This document shows positions 54,477 through 62,578 of a DNA stretch of 64,000 bases, piece after piece; positions within the stretch are counted from its first letter, which is position 1, and each line of letters begins with the position of its first letter. This DNA is from Gammaproteobacteria bacterium. Its GTDB lineage: Bacteria; Pseudomonadota; Gammaproteobacteria; Ga0077554; Ga007554. The notes beneath the pieces are model-generated. The model was not told the DNA's origin and did not search any database. It worked only from the letters and a program-made list of their open reading frames with translations. The stretch spans positions 59,417 through 123,416 of the forward strand of contig JAMPIW010000005.1 of NCBI GenBank assembly GCA_040183005.1, read 5' to 3'. A program made the translations under genes and the position numbers.

Positions 54477-55178
54477 ATGAAAAATATCGCTCTCACGATG
54501 GCGCTTCTCGGGTCCATTGCAGCAACCCCAGCAAGTGCCGCAATACAAACGGTCAACGGCAGCTTCTTCGATATAAGTTACGATGACTCTCTGACTGGCC
54601 TGTTTGGCACCCCAACGATCGTTGGCAACACAGTCCAGTGGTTTCCGTCCGGCTTGCCCGGCTTCTCGGCATACAGCGCGGGCGACGGCATCCAGAAGGC
54701 CAGCTCGACCTTTGCGCTGACAATTGCCGCCAAACCGGATTCGGATTACAAGCTCACCAATTTCGAATTGCAGGAAAGCGGTGATTATTCTTACTTTGGC
54801 AGCGGGACAGTTGGCGTGGGCCTAGGGGGGCAGTTGCGCGTAACTCCGCTGGATCCGTCCAGCAGTACTGTGATATCCCCCATCGCCAACACTGGCACTT
54901 TCACGGCGAACGCCCCTCTCGACTTCAGCACAAAGGACTGGAACGCGACCGCCGCTGTGGACACGACGGGCCTCACCAAAGCCAATGTTACGATTGAGAA
55001 CCTCTTGTTTGCTTACACGCCGCCCGGATCCTTCCCCACTCAGGCGTTCATCGAGAAAAAGGAGGCATTCCTGCATGTTACCGTGGTTCCCGAAGCCCAA
55101 ACCTACATGATGCTTCTTGCTGGCCTAGGTCTGATAGGGACCATTGCATACCGTAGACGCCAATCGCAGTTCGATTGA
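54477..55178 (+). CDS. PEP-CTERM exported protein (VPEA variant)
   Basis: This 233-residue protein has a signal peptide (IALTMALLGSIAATPASA). The body of ~180 residues is a paralogue of the next gene: SFFDISYDDSLTGLFGTPTI, VGNTVQWFPSGLPGFS, then FIEKKEAFLHVTV. The C-terminus VPEAQTYMMLLAGLGLIG plus RRRQ is the PEP-CTERM signal, with VPEA in place of VPEP. AACGGAGG precedes the ATG. A sigma-54-type promoter lies upstream. It is probably an exosortase substrate; the altered proline is notable but variants are tolerated in the family. Confidence 0.87.
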   Translation: MKNIALTMALLGSIAATPASAAIQTVNGSFFDISYDDSLTGLFGTPTIVGNTVQWFPSGLPGFSAYSAGDGIQKASSTFALTIAAKPDSDYKLTNFELQESGDYSYFGSGTVGVGLGGQLRVTPLDPSSSTVISPIANTGTFTANAPLDFSTKDWNATAAVDTTGLTKANVTIENLLFAYTPPGSFPTQAFIEKKEAFLHVTVVPEAQTYMMLLAGLGLIGTIAYRRRQSQFD

Positions 55179-55206
55179 CCCGTTAAACGTTCTCACCTCT
55201 AATTAA

Positions 55207-55232
55207 AAGGGCTTGTTTTCGAACAGGCCCTT
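55207..55232 (+). terminator. Hairpin after the first PEP-CTERM paralogue
   Basis: AAGGGCTTGTT/AACAGGCCCTT (one G-T pair) with loop TTCG, 28 bp after the stop. The stem resembles that at 56204. Few T's follow, so termination may be partial. Confidence 0.55.
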
Positions 55233-55469
55233 AATTTGTGGGGACAGGCTTAGATCATTCACACGGCGCGCTCAAAAGCCTCAAACTGGTGAAGCTCAAG
55301 TGACAATGTAACAAACAGGCAAGTTGCAACGCCATCTAATAATCACATAAATTCAACTCGAAGAGCAGCGCAAAATAGGACGGCGCGCACACGGATTTCA
55401 CTGCTAAAAGTTCAGACAGCAAGGTTGCTATGTTCAGTTTTTACTACTAGCACCCTGAGGTCATTAACT

Positions 55470-56177
55470 ATGAAAAAATCCACCCTCGCCCTGGCACTTT
55501 TCGGTGCCGTTATAGCAACTCCAGCAAGCGCCGCAATTCAAACGCTGAGCGGCAACTACTTCGACCTCAGCTACAATGACGCCCAGGCCAGCCTGTTTGG
55601 CACTCCGACGATCGTAGGCAACGTAGTCCAATGGTTCCCATCCGGATCACCAGGCTTCTCAACCACCAGCGCGGGCGATGGCGTCAAATCAGTCCAATCG
55701 AGCTTTGAACTAACACTTACCGCCAAATCAGGCTATCAGATCAACGGATTCACCCTGAATGAAGGCGGCGACTACTATTACTTCGGCGACGGTTTGGTTG
55801 GGGTAAATGCAGGCGGGATATTGCGCGTGACTCCGCAGGCGCCATATAGCGGCGCTGTGACATCCTCGATCACTGAAACAGCCGTTTTCACATCGAATCC
55901 CCTGTTCAACTTTAACACCAAGAACTGGAACGCCACCGCCTTCGCAGGGCTGGCGACACCGGCCATCAAGGCCAACGTGGCAATCGACAACCTTTTGTCC
56001 GCTTACACACCACTCGGATCCTTCCCGACTGATTCTTTCATTGAGAAGAAGGAGGCGTTCCTGAACGTGAACGTTAAAGCGGTCCCCGAACCCGCAACCT
56101 ACACAATATTCCTCGTCGGCCTCTTGGGCCTGATAGGTGCGGTTGTCGGTCGCCGACGCCAAGTGCGACTCGATTGA
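55470..56177 (+). CDS. PEP-CTERM exported protein (paralogue)
   Basis: This 235-residue paralogue of the protein at 54477 starts at ATG 55470 (MKKSTLALALFGAV), with CTGAGG upstream; the frame is open to 55425. The signal peptide ends ATPASA. Shared blocks are NYFDLSYNDAQASLFGTPTI, VQWFPSGSPGFS and FIEKKEAFLNVNV. The sorting signal is canonical: VPEPATYTIFLVGLLGLIG followed by RRRQ. No sigma-54 motif was found upstream, unlike its sister. A terminator at 56204 ends the pair. Confidence 0.9.
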   Translation: MKKSTLALALFGAVIATPASAAIQTLSGNYFDLSYNDAQASLFGTPTIVGNVVQWFPSGSPGFSTTSAGDGVKSVQSSFELTLTAKSGYQINGFTLNEGGDYYYFGDGLVGVNAGGILRVTPQAPYSGAVTSSITETAVFTSNPLFNFNTKNWNATAFAGLATPAIKANVAIDNLLSAYTPLGSFPTDSFIEKKEAFLNVNVKAVPEPATYTIFLVGLLGLIGAVVGRRRQVRLD

Positions 56178-56203
56178 TCCACTAAACGTGGATCATCCTT
56201 GAT

Positions 56204-56234
56204 AAGGGCTTGCTCGAAAACAAGCCCTTTTTTT
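56204..56234 (+). terminator. Intrinsic terminator after the PEP-CTERM pair
   Basis: AAGGGCTTG/CAAGCCCTT perfect stem, 8-base loop and a T-run, 27 bp after the stop. Confidence 0.92.
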
Positions 56235-56268
56235 GGCTCATTCTCATCTATTTGGGAACGCCCCCCTA

Positions 56269-57549
56269 TCACAACCCAGCCAGCACCCTCTCCGCCGCGT
56301 CGAGCGTAGCATCAATCTCGGCCGTGCCGTGCGCCGATGAGACAAAGCCAGCCTCGAAAGCCGATGGCGCAAGGTATACGCCCTGCTCCAGCATGCCGTG
56401 AAAAAATAGCTTGAAACGCTCCACATTGCAGTTCATCACTTGGGCGTAACTGTGGATGCTGGTTTCGTCACTGAAGAACAGGCCAAACATGCCGCCCACC
56501 TGGTTGGCGCACATGGGAATGCCCGCCGCTTTGGCGCGCGCAGTGACGCCATCCGTGAGGCGCTGGGTCATCATAGACAGATCGCTATAAAACCCTGGCT
56601 TGAGAAGCTTGGTGAGGGTGGCCAACCCTGCAGCCATCGCCACGGGATTTCCGGAGAGGGTGCCGGCCTGATAGACCGGGCCAAGTGGGGCAATACGCTC
56701 CATGACCGCCCTTTTGCCACCGAAGGCGCCGACTGGCAGCCCCCCGCCGACAATCTTGCCTAAGGTGGTGAGGTCCGGCGTCACGCCATAGAACTGTTGC
56801 GCCCCACCCAGTGCGACACGGAAGCCGGTCATCACTTCATCGAAGATCAGTACCGCGCCGTATTCATCACAGATAGTGCGTAGCCCTTCCAGAAAACCGG
56901 GCAAGGGCGGAATGCAATTCATATTGCCCGCCACGGGTTCAACGATGATACAGGCGATTTGCCCGCCGACATGAGCGAAGGCCTCCTCCACTTGAGAGAG
57001 GTCATTGTAATCGAGTGTGATGGTGTGTTCGGCCAGCGCCACCGGCACACCCGGCGATGTCGGCACACCCAGGGTGAGCGCACCGGAGCCGGCCTTGACC
57101 AGCAGCGAATCCGAATGCCCGTGGTAACAACCCTCAAATTTGACGATTTTGTCGCGCCCGGCGTAACCGCGCGCCAGGCGAATCGCGCTCATGGTGGCCT
57201 CGGTGCCGGAGCTGACCATGCGCACCATTTCCATGGATGGCACCAGCTCGCAGAGCAGGTCGGCCATGGTGGTTTCGATAGCGGTCGGAGCGCCAAAACC
57301 AAGGCCGTTGGCGGCGGCTTCTTGCACTGCCTTGATTACTTCGGGATCGGCGTGCCCGAGAATCATCGGCCCCCATGAGCCAACATAATCGATGTAGCGC
57401 CGGTCGTCTTCGTCATACACATATGCGCCAGCGCCGCGTTTGAGGAATACCGGCTCGCCACCCACGCCACGAAACGCGCGCACCGGCGAGTTCACACCGC
57501 CAGGGATATGCCGCTGGGCCTGTTGGAAAAGTTCATGGGATCGAGTCAT
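56269..57549 (-). CDS. hemL: Glutamate-1-semialdehyde 2,1-aminomutase
   Basis: It makes 5-aminolevulinate in the C5 haem pathway. Of 426 residues, the start is [23 protein letters not shown]-enzyme marks are [62 protein letters not shown], and the Schiff-base Lys in [18 protein letters not shown]. Start and the upstream thiE stop overlap by one base. hemB and hemE elsewhere in the window complete three steps of the pathway. Confidence 0.97.
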   Translation of the reverse strand: MTRSHELFQQAQRHIPGGVNSPVRAFRGVGGEPVFLKRGAGAYVYDEDDRRYIDYVGSWGPMILGHADPEVIKAVQEAAANGLGFGAPTAIETTMADLLCELVPSMEMVRMVSSGTEATMSAIRLARGYAGRDKIVKFEGCYHGHSDSLLVKAGSGALTLGVPTSPGVPVALAEHTITLDYNDLSQVEEAFAHVGGQIACIIVEPVAGNMNCIPPLPGFLEGLRTICDEYGAVLIFDEVMTGFRVALGGAQQFYGVTPDLTTLGKIVGGGLPVGAFGGKRAVMERIAPLGPVYQAGTLSGNPVAMAAGLATLTKLLKPGFYSDLSMMTQRLTDGVTARAKAAGIPMCANQVGGMFGLFFSDETSIHSYAQVMNCNVERFKLFFHGMLEQGVYLAPSAFEAGFVSSAHGTAEIDATLDAAERVLAGL

Positions 57550-58187
57550 TACGTGTTTCCTTCTTGTTCGAAAAGTTGTGTGTATCGCCGTGCCGCGTGC
57601 GCCGGGTCAGGTCGGCCAAACAGGCCCCCGATCACCGCCAGCATATCAACGCCAGCCTCGACCAATACAGCGCCGTTATCCGGCGTAATACCGCCAATGG
57701 CTACCACTGGAATAGCGAGGGTCGCCTTGGCGCGGCGAATCAAATCTATGCTCGCCTGTACGGCACTGGGCTTGGTTTGAGAGGCAAAAAACCGCCCGAA
57801 GGCGATGTAATCGGCACCTTCCTCCTGCGCCGTTACTGCCAGCTCAAAATTATTGTAACAGGAGACACCAATCACCGCCGCCGCCCCCAGAATACGCCTT
57901 GCCTCCGTCAGCGGTATATCGTCGCACCCCAGGTGCACGCCATCCGCGCCAACAGATCGGGCGAGCGCCACGTCATCATTGATGATCAGCGGCACGCCAT
58001 GCGAGCGGCACAATGTAAGTAAATCACGAGCATCACTCTCGCGGTGCAGGCCGTCCAGGCCTTTATCCCGATACTGGATCACCGCGGCGCCGCCCGCAAT
58101 GGCACGGCTCACGACATCCAGGAGACGCCCTGGCACAATCAAGCTGCTATCTGTGATGGCGTAAAGACCACGCAACGGCATTTTCAC
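57549..58187 (-). CDS. thiE: Thiamine-phosphate synthase
   Basis: It joins hydroxymethylpyrimidine diphosphate and thiazole phosphate. Of 212 residues, [72 protein letters not shown] and [11 protein letters not shown] are the TIM-barrel family marks. It overlaps thiD by 4 bp and hemL by 1 bp, giving a thiD-thiE-hemL unit. No TPP riboswitch was seen upstream of thiD. Confidence 0.96.
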   Translation of the reverse strand: MKMPLRGLYAITDSSLIVPGRLLDVVSRAIAGGAAVIQYRDKGLDGLHRESDARDLLTLCRSHGVPLIINDDVALARSVGADGVHLGCDDIPLTEARRILGAAAVIGVSCYNNFELAVTAQEEGADYIAFGRFFASQTKPSAVQASIDLIRRAKATLAIPVVAIGGITPDNGAVLVEAGVDMLAVIGGLFGRPDPAHAARRYTQLFEQEGNT

Positions 58188-59002
58188 GCGCCTTGATCCT
58201 CATCCTCCCGCGCCCAAAAAAGCCGGTTAGGCAGGTATTGTCCCATGCCGATGCGGTAGCCGTGTTTCAACGTTTCCCAGGTATATTCCTGCGCCTCATG
58301 TATGGCGGTAAAGGGCTCCATACCATGAGCCAGCAGGCCAGCGATGGCGGATGCCAAGGTACAACCGGAACCATGATAGCTCGCTGGCAGACGCTCCCAG
58401 GAGAATGATTCCAATTGACGCCGGTTACCGTGCAGCGTATTAATCACCGCTGCGGTGTTTTCGTGGGCGCCGGTGATAAGGACGAATTCGCAGCCGTTTT
58501 CCAGGATTTCCTGCGCACAGGCATCGAGAGTATCGGCCTCCGGTGCCAGAGCGCGCGCCTCCAGGGTATTGGGAGTCAACACCGTAGTCAGCGGAAACAG
58601 CAACGTCACCATGGCGTCCACGACTTCCTCATCGGCTAGTTCACCGCCACCGCCCGCTGCTCGCACTGGGTCGAGCACGACGGGGACATCCGGGTAATCT
58701 TGCAACAAGGTGTGGATCGCCTCCACATTCTCCACGCTGCCCACCATCCCGATCTTGAAGGCAGCCACCGGCATGTCTTCCAGCACCGCGCGCGCCTGCG
58801 CAATGACCAAGGCGGCGTCGATGGCCGTGTATCCTTGCACCTGCTGGGTATCCTGCACCGTGATTGCCGTAATTACCGGCGCCGCATGGCAGCCCATACT
58901 CGCAAGCGTCTCGATATCGGCCTGAATGCCCGCCCCGCCAGTGGAGTCGCAGCCGGCAAAAACCATGACCACCGGAATGGATTGTTGCTCAGTCATACTC
59001 AC
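58184..59002 (-). CDS. thiD: Hydroxymethylpyrimidine (phosphate) kinase
   Basis: It phosphorylates HMP and HMP-P for thiamine synthesis. Of 272 residues, FAGCDSTGGAGIQADIETL and HAAPVITAITVQDT are the substrate region, and SYHGSGCTLASAIAG is the anion-hole motif of ribokinase-fold kinases. It is the first gene of the thiD-thiE-hemL unit and divergent from the rubredoxin gene. ATG 59002 (MSMTEQQ) or 58996 may be used. Confidence 0.94.
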   Translation of the reverse strand: MSMTEQQSIPVVMVFAGCDSTGGAGIQADIETLASMGCHAAPVITAITVQDTQQVQGYTAIDAALVIAQARAVLEDMPVAAFKIGMVGSVENVEAIHTLLQDYPDVPVVLDPVRAAGGGGELADEEVVDAMVTLLFPLTTVLTPNTLEARALAPEADTLDACAQEILENGCEFVLITGAHENTAAVINTLHGNRRQLESFSWERLPASYHGSGCTLASAIAGLLAHGMEPFTAIHEAQEYTWETLKHGYRIGMGQYLPNRLFWAREDEDQGA

Positions 59003-59152
59003 ACGTCCTTGAAAAGCGATAATTGTACCGCCATTATGTCTGCATATATTGAAATTTTACACCGTTATAGCATTTCGCTCGCCACAAAAAAAATGCGAAG
59101 ATTCGCTCCGGAATAATACCGGATTTCGCTTGATTAGACTTGGAGCACGTTT

Positions 59153-59338
59153 GTGACAGTTCAGACACTGGAATTAAAAACCTATATGTGTGTAATTTGC
59201 GGTTTCGTTTATGATGAGGCCGTAGGCCTGCCCGCAGAAGGGATTGCGCCCGGCACCCGCTGGGAGGATGTGCCGCTTACATGGCGCTGCCCGGATTGCG
59301 GGGCAGGCAAGGAAGATTTCGAGATGATGGAAATTTAG
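59153..59338 (+). CDS. rubA: Rubredoxin
   Basis: This 61-residue one-iron electron carrier has the two Cys knuckles [11 protein letters not shown] and [12 protein letters not shown] that bind iron. [19 protein letters not shown] is also typical. GTG 59153 has GGAG eight to nine bases upstream and is chosen. Alkane-hydroxylase and oxidative-stress partners are absent. Divergence from thiD-thiE-hemL is a conserved gammaproteobacterial arrangement. It is closed by the terminator at 59373. Confidence 0.95.
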   Translation: MTVQTLELKTYMCVICGFVYDEAVGLPAEGIAPGTRWEDVPLTWRCPDCGAGKEDFEMMEI

Positions 59339-59372
59339 AGCCTATCCGCGAGCAAGTCATCCCTGCGGAAAA

Positions 59373-59402
59373 ACAAAAGCCAGCCCGGAGGCTGGCTTTT
59401 GT
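59373..59402. terminator. Bidirectional terminator between rubredoxin and cytochrome c
   Basis: ACAAAAGCCAGCC/GGCTGGCTTTTGT is a perfect 13-bp stem with loop CGGA. It has T-runs on both strands and serves both convergent genes. Confidence 0.92.
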
Positions 59403-59421
59403 ATGACTCGATTCTGGCTTA

Positions 59422-59748
59422 TTACAGAGCCAAAACGAAATCTACCAGCTTTTCGATGTTGGCATCGGAAACGCGGGGGGAGTAGGGAGGCATTGGCACG
59501 CCGCCGGTCACTGCGGTCCAGTTACCTTTGCCACCGGCCTTGACCTTGGCAACCAGCTCAGCTTTGGCACCGGCATTACCCTTGTATTTGGCGGCGACAT
59601 CTTTCCAAGCTGGGCCAACAACTTTCTTTTCTACGCTGTGGCAAGCCAAGCAACCACTGGCCTTGGCCAGCTCCAGATCTGCGCTGGCCTGACCTGCGCC
59701 CAGCAACATTACGGCTGCGGCGGAAACACCCAACAAACGTGCTCTCAT
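59422..59748 (-). CDS. Small periplasmic cytochrome c (c551/c8 type)
   Basis: This 108-residue class I cytochrome has a signal peptide (ARLLGVSAAAVMLLGAGQASA). The haem site CLACH lies in SGCLACHSVEKKVVG and the axial Met in GGVPMPPYSPRVSD. NIEKLVDFVLAL is the C-terminal helix. ATG 59748 is preferred over the longer frame to 59802 because the signal peptide begins there. Such proteins shuttle electrons to terminal oxidases or nitrite reductases in the periplasm. Confidence 0.92.
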   Translation of the reverse strand: MRARLLGVSAAAVMLLGAGQASADLELAKASGCLACHSVEKKVVGPAWKDVAAKYKGNAGAKAELVAKVKAGGKGNWTAVTGGVPMPPYSPRVSDANIEKLVDFVLAL

Positions 59749-60229
59749 GCTTTTTCTCTCCTTTTCATTTGACTGACAAAAATCGCGCTGCCGACACCTC
59801 AATCAGGACTCGGCGACATGCGATGTTTTACGGGCGATATTTTTATGAGAAAAACACTGTTATTCCAAAGAAAAACAGCGCCCTTCCCCTGTTGAATTAT
59901 GCATTCAACAGTCTGCTTTTATGCCATGAGGTCAGCCGAGTGTCAAGCGGGAATAGAGTTGATCAGGGCAATTGCATAAAGTCTGCTTAAACCTATAAAC
60001 AGCGATTGAACTGCCATATATGCCGTAATACACTGATTTTGTGTAAGAACATGGAAAGGAGACATTCACCAAATAGGCGAGGCAAAGCGCAAGGCAAAAA
60101 TGACGCCCTAGCAGCCTGTCGGACTTAAAACACTTGGGGCAATAAGCCACCCTCCTCAGCGTGTATTTGCACAATTAATAGGCATATTTCGCTGTTTTTT
60201 TACTCTATTTCCATCATTTTTCGCCTATT
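59749..60229. other. Intergenic region before the IS1182-type fragment
   Basis: About 480 bp. The first part should hold the cytochrome c promoter; no clear -35/-10 was fixed. From about 60111 (GCAGCCTGTCGGACTTAAAA) the sequence looks like the 3' end of the neighbouring IS1182-type element. The 80-codon minus-strand frame at 59932 looks spurious. Confidence 0.4.
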
Positions 60230-60735
60230 TCACCCACTTTGGACGCAATTCTGGCGCAATATGGCCATTCGTTTCAAATTCCACGCCAGGCACACCAGCG
60301 TCCATTCGTGACCAACCTTCTCCAGACCCCGCAACATGAACTGGCGAAACCCCATCACCGATTCGATAATGCCGAACACCGGCTCCACCGTTTGCTTGCG
60401 TAGCGCATAGCTCGCCTTGCCTGCCTGAGTCTTGAGCGTGTGCTTCATTGTCTCGACCGGGGTGGCGTTTGTCGGCAGGGGATCGGGTTCACTGAAGTGT
60501 TCTTTCCAGCCGGGATGATGTGCATCCCGGCCGATGGAGATCAGCGGTTCAACTTCCGCCTCGATGCAGGCATTGACGTTCTGCTCGCTGAAGTAGCCGG
60601 TATCCGCCAGCAATATCTCGGGCGCGTTCATGCCTTCTGGCAAGGCTCCTATCTTGCCCAGTGCAGGTTGGATCTGTTGCTTGTCGTTGGGGACCTGGGT
60701 GATATAGGGGACGATGACCAGCATGGACCGATAGT
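60230..60735 (-). pseudogene. C-terminal fragment of an IS1182-type transposase
   Basis: The minus-strand frame reads LVIVPYITQVPNDKQQIQP, MNAPEILLADTGYFSEQNV, VEPLISIGRDAHHPG, KQTVEPVFGIIESVMGF, RQFMLRGLEKVGHEWTLVCL and ends LKRMAILRQNCVQSG. These are the C-terminal half of DDE transposases of IS1182 type, with one Asp (LADTGYF) and the Glu (EPVFGI) visible. The N-terminal half is missing: homology stops near 60735 and the frame continues into unrelated sequence to 60871. It is a dead remnant. Confidence 0.8.
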
Positions 60736-60961
60736 GCCGCCGTGCTCGGTATACATTTTGGGACATCCCTGCCCCAAAATGCCCGCGCTCGGCGGCAGCC
60801 ATGCCTTCGGCAGCCCGGACCGTCCTGCGTCCGCAGCGGCGCGCTACTACGCAGCGCACCACAGCTACCACAATGACTCTACGCCTGTCGTTGGCATCCC
60901 ATTTTGTCTACGCCTGCGCTCTCGCGCAGACTCCGATAAAACAGGACGCCCTAGGCTATCC
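60736..60961. other. Unassigned segment between two transposon remnants
   Basis: About 225 bp of GC-rich sequence with short internal repeats (GGCAGCCATGCC, GGCAGCCCGG, CATTTTGGGACATCCCTGCCCCAAAATG). The last can fold: CATTTTGGG with CCCAAAATG. No gene or known element is recognised. It may be deleted IS or chromosomal debris. Confidence 0.4.
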
Positions 60962-62439
60962 CTGTCTCTTGATCACATTTCATATGAGAGCTATCTTGTA
61001 ACCCTCTGAGGCAAAAGGAGCGTTCGGTTGCAATGATACCCAAGGATGAGATGGAATGGTCACGACGGATGTTTGGCGACTGTGAACTAGGCGGCGCACG
61101 GGGCGCTTGGTGGACGTGGCGGCACTCATGTCGAAGCAGATGGGCCGTTCACTGGCGAAGAGCTGCCAGGGCGATGGCGCGGCATTATTGGGCGGCTACC
61201 GATTGCTGCGTAACGACGGTGTGAAACCGGAAGCCATCCGAGAGGGTAGCTTCGCCAGCGTAGCGCGGCACGCCCAAGCGCATGCGTTGTTGCTGGCCGT
61301 GGAAGACACCACCAGCGTGAGCTATACGCATGCGGTGGAGGGCGAGCTGGGCATCACGAGCAACCAAAAAGACGCGAAGCGCAAAGGCTTTCAGGTGCAT
61401 TCGGTGCTGCTGCTGGATGCCGCTGGCGAAAATACCGTCGGGTTGATTGAGCAGAGTCACTGGTGTCGAAAGCGCAAAGACCACGGCAAGAAACACTCAC
61501 GCAAGCAACGCGCCTATGAAGACAAGGAAAGCTACAAGTGGGAACAAGCTTCGGAGCGCACCGCCGAGCGTTTGGGCGCCACGATGGCGCGCACCATCTC
61601 GGTGTGTGATCGTGAATCCGACGTGTACGAGTACCTGGATTACAAGTTGCGGCACGCGCAGCGCTTTGTGATCCGGGCCAAGGTGGATCGACGCGTGCTG
61701 CACAGCGCGCACCCGCTGTTTGCGACGCTGGAACAGGATGCGGCGCGGTTGAGTTGTTATACGGTGAACGTCGTGCAGCGCGGAGGCCGCAAAGCGCGTC
61801 AAGCCACGGTGCATCTGCGCAGCCTGAGTCTGGAACTACACGCCCCGGCAGGGGGTGCCGGCTGCCGTGAGCCGTTAACCGTGAACGCGATTCTGGTTGA
61901 GGAGAAGGATGCACCGCCGGACGTGGAACCGTTACGCTGGGTGTTGCTGACGAGCGAACTGGTGGGCAGCGCGGACGAGGCGCGGCAGGTGGTGCGCTCA
62001 CTCGCGCCAGATTGCGCATTGAGGATTATCACAAGGCGTGGAAGAGTGGCGTGGGAGTGGAAAGGCAACGCTTCCAAAGCGCGGCGAACCTGGAACGGAT
62101 GTTAGTGATCACCGCGTTTCTGGCCGTGCGCTTGTTGCAATTGCGAGAAATGCTGGACACGCCGGAGGAGGATGAGCAGGTGAGCTGCGACACGCTACTG
62201 AGCGAAGACGAGTGGACCGTGTTGTGGGTATCGACCCAGCGCAGCGCGCCACCGACGACGGCGCCATCGATTCGTTGGGCGTGCTTGGCGGTCGCGAAGT
62301 TGGGCGGATTTACTGACACCAAGCGCACTGGGCGTCCTGGGTGGGACACGATGTGGCATGGCTGGTTTCGCTTGAAGGAGCGACTTGAGGGCTATCAAAT
62401 GAGCAGGCTCGCGCGTGCCACATTGTGATCAAGAGACAG
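60962..62439 (+). mobile_element. IS50-like (IS4 family) element, 1478 bp, transposase broken
   Basis: The left end reads CTGTCTCTTGATCACATTT. The right end, read inward, is CTGTCTCTTGATCACAAT, 16 bases identical. The first 14 bases match the known inside end of IS50 (CTGTCTCTTGATCA). Flanks are AGGCTATCC (60953-60961) and AGGCTCCGA (62440-62448): five of nine bases agree, so the 9-bp target duplication is decayed or absent. The transposase inside has two frameshifts, so the element is not autonomous, though its ends look intact. Confidence 0.85.
61033..62428 (+). pseudogene. IS50/Tn5-like transposase, two frameshifts
   Basis: Three frames together give one Tn5-like protein. The start is MEWSRRMFGDCELGGAR (61033 frame). 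After a shift near 61092 it continues RLVDVAALMSKQMGRSLA, YRLLRNDGVKPEAI, VEDTTSVSYTH (first Asp) and CDRESDVYEYLDYK (second Asp), with VNAILVEEKDAPP further on. After a second shift near 62010 it continues LRIEDYHKAWKSGVGVERQR (Glu) and LERMLVITAFLAVRLLQLRE, ending ARATL at 62428. All three catalytic acids survive, but in different frames. Sequence error is possible but two separate shifts favour decay. Confidence 0.85.
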
Positions 62440-62578
62440 AGGCTCCGATCGGGGGATCCTCCCCCTCACCCCCTTTTCGAATACCAGAATAACCATACGT
62501 CCCTTGCGCCAATCATCATAAATGTGTTTGACTCTGCCATGCCTGCAAACAAAAATGAAATATCCACAGGGGGTAAAA

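Noticed and set aside
55179..55469. Sigma-54 promoter for the second PEP-CTERM paralogue
   Set aside because: No GG-N10-GC pair with a TGGC/TTGC context was found in this gap.
56269..59002. TPP riboswitch controlling thiD-thiE
   Set aside because: The 150-bp divergent gap upstream of thiD is too short and lacks the CTGAGA-type thi-box core on either strand.
60953..62448. Perfect 9-bp target duplication for the IS50-like element
   Set aside because: Flanks AGGCTATCC and AGGCTCCGA agree at only five of nine bases, so a duplication cannot be claimed.
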